Assembly (NCBI RefSeq): GCF_001816165.1
Contig: NZ_MDZC01000023.1
Location: 1 to 64,000 of the forward strand
Direction: 5' to 3'
DNA length: 64,000 nucleotides
Source of the DNA: Hymenobacter glacialis
GTDB lineage: Bacteria; Bacteroidota; Bacteroidia; Cytophagales; Hymenobacteraceae
A model generated the notes under the pieces. That model was given only the letters and a program-made list of their open reading frames with translations. It ran no database searches and was not told where the DNA came from. Within the stretch, counting starts at the first letter, position 1, and each line of letters begins with the position of its first letter. The position numbers and the translations under genes were made by a program. Shown here piece after piece: positions 44,928 through 53,366 of this stretch.

Positions 44928-45977
44928 TTACAGAATCAGCATGGCATCGCCGTAGCTGAAGAAGCGGTACTTCTCCTTGATGGCTTCTTTGTAGGCCTCC
45001 ATCAACAGGGGGTAGCCGGCAAAGGCAGCGGCCAGCATGATGAGCGTGCTCTCCGGCATGTGAAAGTTGGTGAGCAGCGCGTTGGCGATTTTGAAGTCGT
45101 GGGGCGGGAAGATGAACCGGTCAATCCAGCCCTGGGTGGGCTTCATGCGGGCATTGGCCGACACCGATGCCTCCATGGCGCGCACGGTGGTGGTGCCTAC
45201 GGCGCACACCCGGCGCTTGGTGTCCAGGGCCTTGTTCACCACATCGCAGGCCGGAGCCGTCACCACGAAGTTCTCGGAGTCCATCTTGTGCTTGGTCAGG
45301 TCTTCCACATCCACCGTGCGGAACGTGCCCAGGCCCACGTGCAACGTCACGAACGCCGGCTCGATGCCTTTGATTTCCATGCGCTTCATCACCTCGCGGG
45401 TGAAGTGCAGGCCAGCCGAAGGAGCGGCCACTGCGCCAATGTTCTCGGCGTAGATGGTCTGGTACCGCTCTTTGTCGGCGGGCTCGGTTTCGCGGTTGAT
45501 AACTTCCTTGGGAATGGGGGTTTCGCCCAGCTCGTAGAGGGCCTTGCGGAACTCCTCGTCGGTGCCATCAAACAGGAACTTGATGGTCCGGCCACGCGAG
45601 GTGGTGTTGTCGATTACCTCGGCCACCATGTCGGACTCGCCGAAATACAGCTTGTTGCCCACCCGGATTTTGCGGGCCGGGTCCACGAGCACGTCCCAAA
45701 GGCGCAGCTCCTTGTTCAGTTCGCGCAACAGGAACACTTCAATCTTGGCGCCGGTCTTTTCCTTGTTGCCGTAGAGACGGGCCGGAAAAACCTTGGTGTC
45801 GTTGAACGCAAACACGTCGCCCTCAACGAAGTAATCCAGAATGTCTTTGAAAGCGCGGTGCTCAATCTGGCCAGTGGCGCGGTGCACCACCATCAGGCGA
45901 CTTTCGTCGCGGTTGCGGGCCGGATGCAGCGCCACCAATTCTTCGGGGAGTTCGAACTTGAACTCGTGCAATTTCAT
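44928..45977 (-). CDS. queA: S-adenosylmethionine:tRNA ribosyltransferase-isomerase
   Basis: A 349-residue enzyme that forms epoxyqueuosine on tRNA by moving the ribosyl part of SAM onto 7-aminomethyl-7-deazaguanine. The start at 45977 gives [20 protein letters not shown] (an ATG two codons earlier is possible). Family motifs include [42 protein letters not shown] and [11 protein letters not shown]. Length is normal. It would need queuosine precursor genes (queCDEF, tgt), which are not in this window. Transcribed alone with its own terminator. Confidence 0.96.
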   Translation of the reverse strand: MKLHEFKFELPEELVALHPARNRDESRLMVVHRATGQIEHRAFKDILDYFVEGDVFAFNDTKVFPARLYGNKEKTGAKIEVFLLRELNKELRLWDVLVDPARKIRVGNKLYFGESDMVAEVIDNTTSRGRTIKFLFDGTDEEFRKALYELGETPIPKEVINRETEPADKERYQTIYAENIGAVAAPSAGLHFTREVMKRMEIKGIEPAFVTLHVGLGTFRTVDVEDLTKHKMDSENFVVTAPACDVVNKALDTKRRVCAVGTTTVRAMEASVSANARMKPTQGWIDRFIFPPHDFKIANALLTNFHMPESTLIMLAAAFAGYPLLMEAYKEAIKEKYRFFSYGDAMLIL

Positions 45978-46216
45978 CGCCATAGGGCAGTATTGGGGGG
46001 AAGATACGGAAATTTGGGGAGGCAAAAGTACGGCTTTTATTTGATATCCTCATTTTGAATACCGCACGGCATCGGGCTGGCCACGTAGCGAAATGCCTGT
46101 AAGCCAACCAGCCCACGGGCAAGCTCACCACGCCTGCGTCACCTTTAGCCGCAACTTTGCTGGCAGTTTCCGTCTTTTGACCTCGGATACCACTCCTTAC
46201 GGGTATTCACGCCTTT

Positions 46217-47475
46217 ATGCTGACTCTTCGTCTCACTTTTGAAAGCTTTCGTTTCGCCTGGGACGCACTCAAGTCCAACTTATTGCGCACCATACTGTCG
46301 CTGTTGGGGGTCACGGTGGGCATTTTTTCTATTATCTCCGTCTTCACCATCGTCGACTCGCTGGAGTCCAACATCCGGAGCAGTATGAATTTTGTGGGCG
46401 ACAAGGTCATTTACATTGAGAAGTGGCCCTGGACGTTCGGGGCCGATTACCCCTGGTGGAAGTATTTCAACCGACCCGTGCCCACGGTGCGGGAATACCA
46501 GGCGCTGCGCAAGCAGCTCAGCGCCAATAACAAAGGCATTGCCATCTTCGCCGCCAAAAGCGGCAACACGCTCAAAGCCGGTACCAACTCGGTGTCGGAC
46601 TGTGCGGTGCAGGGCGTGAGCTACGACTACCGGGTGGTGAGCAGCGTGCCGCTGGAAGACGGCCGCTACTTCACCAACCAGGAAATGGTGTCATCCCGGC
46701 CGTGGCCATTATTGGGGCCACCATTGCCGAAAACCTGTACCCGCAGGGTGGCGCGCTGGGCCGCGAGTTCAAGCTGCGCGGCCTCTCCTTCGTTATCATC
46801 GGCGTGATGGAAAAGGAGGGCAAAAAGCTGCTCGACACCCCCAGCAACGACTCCAACGTGCTGGTGCCCTTCGACACGTTTGTTAAGATATTCGGGTTGA
46901 GCACCTCCGGCATGGGGGGGCCTTCGCCCCGCATTGGCGTGAAAGGCCGCGATGAAGACGCGGGGCTGCTCGACCTGGAGTACGAAATGCGGGGCGTGAT
47001 GCGCAACCTGCGCGGCCTAAAGCCCCGGGAGGACGATAATTTTGCGCTGAACCGCCCCGAAATGATTGCCGGCCAAATCACCCAGCTATTTAGCGTGATT
47101 GGCGTGGTGGGGGGCGTCATTGGCTCCTTCGCCATTCTGGTGGGCGGTTTCGGCATTGCCAACATCATGTTCGTGTCGGTGCGCGAGCGCACCAATATCA
47201 TTGGCATCCAGAAGTCGCTGGGGGCGAAGAACTTTTTTATTCTGTTTCAGTTTTTGTTTGAAGCCGTGTGCCTTTGCCTGATTGGGGGCCTGGCGGGCTT
47301 GCTGTTGGTGTGGCTGGTCACGCTGGTGCCGCAGGATGCCCTGCCGCTCGGTATGTCGGCCGGGCGCATTATTCTGGGCCTGCTGGTATCCGTAGGCATC
47401 GGCGTCATTGCCGGCATCGTGCCGGCCATCATGGCCGCCAACCTCGACCCGGTTATTGCCATCAGGGCCAAGTAA
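46217..47475 (+). pseudogene. ABC transporter permease (MacB/FtsX type), frameshifted
   Basis: About 419 residues when restored. N-terminal membrane segment (LRTILSLLGVTVGIFSIISVFTIVDSLE), then a MacB-type periplasmic core (VQGVSYDYRVVSSVPLEDGRYFTNQE). The first frame is lost at about 46690-46700 (VSSRPWPLL...), while the -1 frame resumes with AVAIIGATIAENLYPQGGALG and continues to a normal FtsX domain (VVGGVIGSFAILVGGFGIANIMFVSVRERTNIIGIQKSLGA) ending at 47475 with IAIRAK. One lost base near VSS-PAVAIIG explains it. Such permeases drive envelope export or signalling together with an ATPase not seen here. MscS follows on the same strand. Confidence 0.87.
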
Positions 47476-47580
47476 GCCACCACGCGCACCAGCCGTAGGG
47501 CGTTGGCCGAGGAGGCCGCTGTCCCAGGCCCGTATTCACCCACTCTACACTTTCCAGCCCCCTCCCGGCGGCCTGACTGC

Positions 47581-48702
47581 ATGATACTTCCCGCGTTTTT
47601 AAAATATGAATTTTTGGGCAACACCATCGGCCAGTATCTGGTGGCGGTGCTCATCCTGCTGGTTGGCAGCGCGTTTCGCCGGCTCTTTTCGCGGCTGCTC
47701 AGCAAGCTGCTGTTTGCCCTCACCAAGCGCTACACCGGCGGTGTGAGCGAGGATGAGCTCCACAGTCTGCTCATTCAGCCGCTTTCGGTGCTGCTGCTGG
47801 TGGTTACCCTGCAGCTGGCTGGCGCCACGCTCACGTATCCGCACGGACCCACGGCGGTGGCGGCGGGCGGCCAGCTGCCGTGGCATGAGGTGCTGCTGCT
47901 GCGCCTGCTGGCCCTGGCCTTTATTGTGGCGGCGGCGCGGGTGGCCCTGCGCCTCGTCGATTTTGCACTGCTCGTGACTTCGCGCCGCGCTACCCTGCGC
48001 GCCGCGCCGGGCCCCACCCGGCTGGACAACCAGTTCCTGCCCTTCGCTAAGGATTTGCTGAAAGTGTTTTTAATCATTGTGGCCACCCTGATAGCCTTGG
48101 GGCAGGTCTTCAACGTGAACGTGACGGCCCTGATTGGGGGCCTGGGCATAGGCGGGCTGGCGGTGGCGTTTGCGGCCAAAGAGAGCCTCGAAAACCTCAT
48201 AGCCTCCTTCACCATTTTTCTGGACCAGCCTTTTGGGGTGGGCGACCTCGTGACGGCGGGCCCGGTGAGCGGCACCGTGGAAAAGATTGGCTTCCGCAGC
48301 ACCCGCCTGCGCACCGCCGAGAAAAGCTACCTCACCGTGCCCAATAAAAGCATGATTGATAAGCCCCTCGATAACCTTTCGCTGCGCACGTCCCGCCGCG
48401 TGGGATTTTCGCTCACCTTCGACCATTGCACCACCAGCGCCCAGCTGCACGCCATCATCGCGGACGCCGTGGAAATAATGAAGGCACATTCGCTAGTGAC
48501 CCAGGACGTGCAAATGAAATTCAGTGCCCTGACGCCCATTGGCAAGGAAGTAAGCGTGCAGTACTTTGTAGAAACCACCAGCTACGACAAGTACCTGGAT
48601 GTGAAAGAAGACCTCAACTACCGGCTCGTGGAGGTGGTAGAGCACCACGGCGGGCTGTTTTCCTCCGCGGCGGTGGCTGCAGCAAATAGCGGGAAAAGCT
48701 AG
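47581..48702 (+). CDS. MscS-family small-conductance mechanosensitive channel
   Basis: A 373-residue channel that opens under membrane tension to relieve osmotic shock. The ATG at 47581 (MILPAFLKYEFLGNTIGQYL) precedes several hydrophobic helices; an earlier start would add a non-family stretch. The pore helix is TALIGGLGIGGLAVAFAAKESLENLIASFTIFLDQPF, and the cytosolic beta-domain has GDLVTAGPVSGTVEKIGFRSTRLRTAEKSYLTVPNKSMIDKPLDN. Length is longer than E. coli MscS because of extra N-terminal membrane helices. It lies 105 bases beyond the broken permease and before a terminator. Confidence 0.93.
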   Translation: MILPAFLKYEFLGNTIGQYLVAVLILLVGSAFRRLFSRLLSKLLFALTKRYTGGVSEDELHSLLIQPLSVLLLVVTLQLAGATLTYPHGPTAVAAGGQLPWHEVLLLRLLALAFIVAAARVALRLVDFALLVTSRRATLRAAPGPTRLDNQFLPFAKDLLKVFLIIVATLIALGQVFNVNVTALIGGLGIGGLAVAFAAKESLENLIASFTIFLDQPFGVGDLVTAGPVSGTVEKIGFRSTRLRTAEKSYLTVPNKSMIDKPLDNLSLRTSRRVGFSLTFDHCTTSAQLHAIIADAVEIMKAHSLVTQDVQMKFSALTPIGKEVSVQYFVETTSYDKYLDVKEDLNYRLVEVVEHHGGLFSSAAVAAANSGKS

Positions 48703-48810
48703 ACGCAGAAAATACGGCCAGAGATGGTCAACCACCCACTCAGGTGCCTGCCCAAATCAATAGGCACCGTGTCGCAGCTGCAAAATTGAATGTGAACAGA
48801 AAGGCTAAAA

Positions 48811-48833
48811 GCTAATGGCTGGAAGCCATTAGC
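48811..48833. repeat. Short hairpin AGCTAATGGCT family
   Basis: GCTAATGGCT GGA AGCCATTAGC. The core also occurs in the element at 6372-6445 (GCTAATGGCTGAAAGCTA), so this is a probable relative. Confidence 0.5.
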
Positions 48834-48844
48834 TGCTTAAGCAC

Positions 48845-48880
48845 ATAGAAAAGGCCATTCAAACGAATGGCCTTTTCTAT
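48845..48880. terminator. Bidirectional terminator between mscS and the TerB-like gene
   Basis: Perfect 16-bp stem ATAGAAAAGGCCATTC / GAATGGCCTTTTCTAT, loop AAAC, between convergent genes. Confidence 0.85.
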
Positions 48881-48962
48881 TCATAGCGCAGAAAGAAATC
48901 GGGGTTGCCTGATACTGGCTTGAGTGGCGTTTAAGAAACCCACTTGGGCCAGAGCAAGTAGG

Positions 48963-49844
48963 CTAGCGGCCGCCGAGCAGGCCACCCAGCAGGCCGCCCA
49001 TGCTGCCGCCACCGCCCAGCAGGCTGCCCAGGCCGCCGCCGCCGGCTTGCCGGGGCTGGGTGTTGGGCCTGCCACCCAGACCGCCCAGAATGGACATCAT
49101 GGAGCCCAGGCCGCCGCTGCCAATGCCCGAGCCTTGCCGGGGTACATTGGCCGAGGAGTTGCCGCCGCCGCCCAGCATGCCGCCGCCCAGCAGGCTGCCC
49201 AGCATACCACCCAGGCCGCTATTGGCCGCGCCACCGAGCAGGCCACCAAGGCCACCGCCCATCATGCCGCCGCCCATGCCCTGGCTTTGGCTCCGGCCGC
49301 CGCCCATTACACGGGAAATAACCATGGGCGCCACCACGCCCAACAGGCCGCCCAGCAGGGCTCCTTTGGGAATGCCCACGCTGGAAAGCTTGTCGCCGAT
49401 GCCGCTGAAAAAGCCCTCCTTGGCGGGGTCTTCGGGATTGTGCTGCACCTTGGCTGCCTGGTCGACCACGGTCTCCAGGGTTTGCTGCTGCTGGTGGTTG
49501 ATGCCCAGGTATTGCGACATTTTGGTAATCATGGCTTCCTCTTCGTTGGCGTAAGAGCCGTCGGCCCGCGCAAAGCTGATGAGGTCGGTGATAAGCGAAA
49601 AGCGCAGCTCGCTGCCCTTCAGAGCGTCCAGGTTCTGCTGAATGGTATGGTTGGTGGCGTCCTGTGCGGCGGCCAGCACCTGCTGGGTGGCTCCGCCCGA
49701 TAGCCCGGCCTGCTGGGCCAGGGCCTGTAGGAACTCCAGCTCTGCCCCGGACGCTTGGCGGTCGGCGGTGGCCAGGCTTGCAATTGCGCTCAGGTAAGCG
49801 GTTTTTTCGGTTTCCGAATAGTTCTGAAGGAGTTGGGATTCCAT
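48963..49844 (-). CDS. TerB-like helical domain protein with long Gly-rich tail
   Basis: A 293-residue protein, start at 49844 (MESQLLQNYSETEKTAYLSAIASLATADRQ), preferred over an upstream ATG. Residues 10-150 are helical and repetitive in TerB/DUF533 style: YLSAIASLATADRQASGAE, SLITDLISFARADGSYANEEE and MITKMSQYLGI. The rest is a Gly/Met/Ser-rich low-complexity tail with GGLLGGAANSGLGGMLGSLL and many GGG blocks. TerB domains bind metals or act in stress pathways, but this link is weak. Possibly cytosolic or membrane associated through the tail. It is convergent with mscS. Confidence 0.7.
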   Translation of the reverse strand: MESQLLQNYSETEKTAYLSAIASLATADRQASGAELEFLQALAQQAGLSGGATQQVLAAAQDATNHTIQQNLDALKGSELRFSLITDLISFARADGSYANEEEAMITKMSQYLGINHQQQQTLETVVDQAAKVQHNPEDPAKEGFFSGIGDKLSSVGIPKGALLGGLLGVVAPMVISRVMGGGRSQSQGMGGGMMGGGLGGLLGGAANSGLGGMLGSLLGGGMLGGGGNSSANVPRQGSGIGSGGLGSMMSILGGLGGRPNTQPRQAGGGGLGSLLGGGGSMGGLLGGLLGGR

Positions 49845-50046
49845 AGCAAATTGTAAGTGAGGGTTGAGCAAAGGGGTTCCCGTGCTTAACGCACCTGTTG
49901 AGAATACGTTGCTTTCGGGTGAGAGCGACTGAAATCAAATAATTTTTTTGCCGATGCTGTTGCGTTTTGTGTGCCTGAAAATGAAATTGTTGCTGCTTTT
50001 TGGGGCCTCCAACCAGAGTAGAATGCCCATTAAAAACGAAAAATTG

Positions 50047-50078
50047 TTTGGTGCTTCCAAAAAGACCCCCCATCTTTG
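50047..50078 (+). promoter_or_regulatory. Promoter of tRNA-Val(TAC)
   Basis: TTTG at 50047-50050, a 20-base spacer and CATCTTTG at 50071-50078 (one mismatch from TAnnTTTG), 23 bases before the tRNA. This is the best-spaced two-box promoter in the window. Confidence 0.6.
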
Positions 50079-50101
50079 CAATCCCAAACGGAAACAACCA
50101 C

Positions 50102-50176
50102 GGGGGATTAGCTCAGCTGGTTCAGAGCATCTGCCTTACAAGCAGAGGGTCACTGGTTCGAACCCAGTATCCCCCA
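50102..50176 (+). tRNA. tRNA-Val (anticodon TAC)
   Basis: GGGGGAT acceptor pairs with ATCCCCC; D-arm GCTC/GAGC; anticodon arm TCTGC CTTACAA GCAGA with anticodon TAC at 50137-50139; T-arm ACTGG TTCGAAC CCAGT. Discriminator A, then CA; the full CCA is not encoded. It reads GUA/GUG-type valine codons. Confidence 0.96.
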
Positions 50177-50183
50177 CACTGAT

Positions 50184-50226
50184 AAACAGTCACTTAGCAG
50201 TAATACTAAGTGACTGTTTTGTTTTT
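50184..50226 (+). terminator. Terminator between the two tRNA genes
   Basis: AAACAGTCACTTAG ... CTAAGTGACTGTTT followed by TGTTTTT. It suggests that the two tRNA genes may not share one full-length transcript. Confidence 0.75.
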
Positions 50227-50248
50227 GGTTTAAACATTGGTTTAAACA
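50225..50248. repeat. Tandem 12-bp repeat TTGGTTTAAACA
   Basis: Two perfect copies (50225-50236, 50237-50248), each holding the 8-bp palindrome GTTTAAAC, directly upstream of the second tRNA. Could contain promoter -33 or operator sites. Confidence 0.75.
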
Positions 50249-50257
50249 ATTATTTCC

Positions 50258-50332
50258 GGGAGGTTAGCTCAGTTGGTTTAGAGCGCTGCTTTCACACGGC
50301 AGAGGTCGAAGGTTCGAATCCTTTACTTCCCA
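50258..50332 (+). tRNA. tRNA-Val (anticodon CAC)
   Basis: GGGAGGT pairs with ACTTCCC (one G-T); D-arm GCTC/GAGC; anticodon arm CTGCT TTCACAC GGCAG with T33 and anticodon CAC at 50293-50295; T-arm GAAGG TTCGAAT CCTTT with one G-T. Discriminator A. It could be misread as tRNA-Glu (TTC) but that alignment does not give a 5-bp anticodon stem. Confidence 0.9.
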
Positions 50333-50340
50333 CACCATTC

Positions 50341-50375
50341 AACAGCCACCCAGCTTTCTGCCGGGTGGCTGTTTT
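50341..50375 (+). terminator. Terminator after tRNA-Val(CAC)
   Basis: AACAGCCACCC ... GGGTGGCTGTTTTG. Confidence 0.78.
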
Positions 50376-50413
50376 GCTTTGCGGTGATAGCCAGTGCATG
50401 CTACTGAGGGGCG

Positions 50414-50421
50414 CATCTTTG
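50414..50421 (+). promoter_or_regulatory. -7-like box CATCTTTG ahead of the glycosyltransferase-like gene
   Basis: One mismatch from TAnnTTTG, about 40 bases before the probable GTG start at 50460. Confidence 0.4.
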
Positions 50422-50459
50422 CAGGTAGCAGGGCTGCCCGCTGCCGCTGCTGCATTTTT

Positions 50460-52097
50460 GTGTCTGTGCGCTTTCTTTCTTCCTTTCTTGTTTCGCGCCG
50501 GAAGGTGACCAGCCTGTTTTTCGGGCTGCTGGCTTTGTTGGGCGTGGCCCTGCACCGGGACTACGGCATGAGCTGGGACGAGCCCGCCGACCGCCTCAAC
50601 GCCTTTGTGAGCGCCAAGTACGTGGCCCTGCAGCTGGCGCCCGCCCTGGCCAAACGCCAGCCGCGGCTGGCCGATATTCCGGACCTGAGCCGGCACCGCG
50701 ATGCCGACCACGGTGTGCTATTTATGCTGCCGCTGGTGGTGCTGGAGGCCGTGTGGCCCGGTTCGGACCCGGCGGAATGGGCCTATCGGCGGCATTTGGT
50801 GGGGTTTCTGCTGTTTTTGGCTGGGGGGGGGGGCGGTGTACCGGCTGGGGCGGGAGCGGCAGGCCAGCTGGCGTTGGGGGCTGGTGGGAGCGGGGCTGCT
50901 GGTGCTCTCGCCGCGCATTTTTGCGGAGGCATTTTACAACTACAAGGACATGGTGTTTCTCAGCCTGTTTGCGCTGGGCATGCTCACGCTCACGCGGCTG
51001 CTGCGGCGGCCCACGCTGGGCCGGGCCCTGTGGCACGCCGCCGCTACCGCCGCCGCCGTTGATGTGCGCACCATGGGCGTGCTGCTGCCACTGCTCACAC
51101 TGGGTTTTGGGGTGCTGGAAATGGCCTGCCGGCCGGTGCGGCGGCGGCAGCTGGCCCGGGCGCTGGCACTGTATGTGCCGGTATTAATGGCGCTGGTGGT
51201 GCTAGGATGGCCGTACTTATGGGAAAGCCCACTGGCGCATTTCCTGGCCGCGTTGCGCAGCTTCAGCCAGTATGCCAAGCCGCTGAAGGTGTTTTACTGG
51301 GGCGAGTTTGTGGCCATTCAGGCGCTGCCGTGGCACTATGCGCCCGTGTGGGTGCTCATCACCACACCGGTGCCGTACACGGTGCTTTTTGTGGTGGGCG
51401 TGGCGGCGCTGGGCCGGCAGGCGGTGCGGGTGGGGCCGGGAAGGTGGCTGCGGCAGATGAGCGCGCGCCGGGATTTGCTGGTGCTGGCGTGGTTTTTCGG
51501 GCCGTTGGTGGGGGTGGTGGTGCTGCACTCGGCTATCTATGACGGGTGGCGGCATCTGTACTTTATTTATCCGGCTTTTGTGCTGCTGGCGGTGCGGGGG
51601 CTGCGTGCGCTGGTGGCGATGTGGCGGCGCATTGAGGCGGGGCCGGGCCGGCGTGGCTAGTGCGCGCGGCCGCGGGCGGACTGCTGCTTTTGCTTAGCCT
51701 GGGTACCGCGCAGGTAGCGTGGCGCATGGTGGCCGAGCATCCGTTTCAGTATGCGTATTTCAGCTTGCTGCCCGGCCGGGTGGTGGAGCAGCACTTTGAA
51801 CGGGACTACTGGGGGCTGGCCACGCGGCAGGGCCTGGAATGGGTGCTGGCCCACGACCCGCGCCCGGTGCTGACGGTGGGCATGGACGAGCGCACGGCGC
51901 TCACGTTGCTCATCAACTCGAAAATGCTGGCACCGGCGGCGCGTGCCCGGCTGCGCATTGTGGCCCCGGCCGAAGCCGAGTATTACTTCAGCATTCACCG
52001 CTGGCACCCCGGCCCGTATCCGGCAGCTATGGGGCGGCGGGTGCATACCGTGGAAGCGGGCGGCGCTACCCTGCTCACGGTGCTGCGCCGGCCGTAA
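50460..52097 (+). pseudogene. Polytopic membrane glycosyltransferase-like protein, frameshifted twice
   Basis: About 545 residues if restored, starting near GTG 50460 (VSVRFLSSFLVSRRKV). Content resembles multi-pass GT39/PMT-like or related lipid-linked sugar transferases: LHRDYGMSWDEPADRLNAF near the N-terminus with the Asp-Glu pair, SPRIFAEAFYNYKDM, WRHLYFIYPAFVLLAVRG, and a C-terminal region with HPFQYAYFSLLPG and YWGLATRQGLEWVL. Frame breaks: at the 11-G run (50823-50833), where 10 G would restore the frame (LAGGGAVYRLGRE), and at 51640-51660, where the frame stops (TAG 51658-51660) and continues one base out. The second part begins GTGCGCGCG overlapping TAG, so a coupled restart is not excluded. 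Substrate unknown. Confidence 0.8.
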
Positions 52098-52188
52098 GCG
52101 GGCGGTGGAGTGTTTCTTTGTGGCATCATTCACAAATCCCGGCCTAGTGCGGGGATAGTGGTTTTGCCCTGCCTTCTGCGTCCTTTCC

Positions 52189-53366
52189 ATGCCGCTACTT
52201 GAAGTTGTTGATGCCCGCCTCGCGCGGCAGTTTCTGGATTTGCCCGCGCAGCTGCACGGCAACCACCCGATGTACATCGGGCCCATGACCGATGAGATAG
52301 CTGCGGTGTTTGACCCGGCCAAGAACCTGAACTTTGCCAATGGCGAGGCCATTCGCTGGGTGCTGACGAATGACGCGGGCACGGTAATCGGGCGGGTGGC
52401 AGCTTTTCTCAACCGCGGCGCGCCAACCGTAGCCGATGCCGAGCTGCCCACCGGGGGGCTGGGTTTTTTTGAGTGCATCAACGACCAGACAGCGGCCAAT
52501 GCCCTGTTTGAAGCCGGCCAGCAGTGGCTGGCGGCGCGCGGCATGCAGGCCATGGACGGCCCCATCAACTTCGGGGAGCGCGACGGCTGTGGGGGCTGCT
52601 GGTAGATGGATTTGAGCTGGAGCCCACCTACGGCATGTTCTGGCACCCGCCCTACTACCAGCAGCTATTTGAGAGCTACGGCTTTCAGCTGTATTTCAAG
52701 CAATACACCTGTGCGCGGGGAGTGGCCACGCCGCTACACCCCAGCTTTGCCCAGCGCGCCGAAGGCTTTGCTGCCGCCCAACCCGCCTACCGCTTTGCGC
52801 ATGCCCTGAAGCGCGAGCCCGAGCGCATGGCGCAGGATTTCCACCACGTGTACAACCTGGCCTGGGCCAACCACTCGGGCGTGCCGCCCATGAGCCTCGA
52901 CAAAGCCCGTCAGCTGGTGAAGCAGATGCGCCCCGTACTGGACGAGCGCCTGCTCTGGTTTGCTTACCACGAAAACGAACCGGTGGCCTTTTTCCTGAGC
53001 CTGCCCGAGCTGAACCAGATTCTCAAGCACGTGGGGCCGCGGCTGGACCTGCTGGGCAAACTGCGTTTCCTGTGGGAAAAGCGCCGCTACCAGCGCCGCC
53101 AGCCCAAGAAAATGTTTGGGGTGATATACGGCGTGGTGCCCGCTCACCAGGGCAAAAACGTGGATGCCGTGATGATGGTGCACGCCCAACAAGCCCTGAT
53201 AGCAGCGGGCTACACCGACATTGAGATGAACTGGATAGGCGACTTCAACCCCCGCATGCTGGCCACCATCCGCTCCATTGGCGCGAAGATTTGCAAGACG
53301 CACGTAACCTACCGCAAGCTGTTCGACGAAAACCGACCCTTTGAGCGCTGCCCGATAATTCGCTAG
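52189..53366 (+). pseudogene. GNAT-like acyltransferase family protein, frameshifted
   Basis: About 392 residues if restored. N-terminal half: MPLLEVVDARLARQFLDLPAQ, ECINDQTAANALFEAGQQWLA and GMQAMDGPINFGERDG; C-terminal half: LLVDGFELEPTYGMFWHPPYYQQLFESYGFQLYFKQ, HHVYNLAWANHSGVPPMS, KKMFGVIYGVVPAHQGKNVDAVM and IEMNWIGDFNPRML. It matches a conserved Bacteroidota protein of N-acetyltransferase-like fold whose function I do not know. The frame breaks at about 52586-52592 (GACGGCTGTGGGGGCTG): one missing base before TGGGGG would give RDGCWGLLVDGF. Its stop shares CTAG with the stop of convergent tamL. Confidence 0.85.

Noticed and set aside
50258-50332. Calling the second tRNA tRNA-Glu because TTC occurs in the anticodon region
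   Set aside because: Only the register CTGCT-TTCACAC-GGCAG gives a 5-bp stem with T33, which sets anticodon CAC (Val).
51658-52097. A separate, translationally coupled small gene starting at the TAGTG overlap
   Set aside because: The segment continues the membrane-protein family content (HPFQYAYF, YWGLATRQGLEW) without its own signal, so a frameshifted C-terminus is simpler, although coupling cannot be ruled out from sequence alone.
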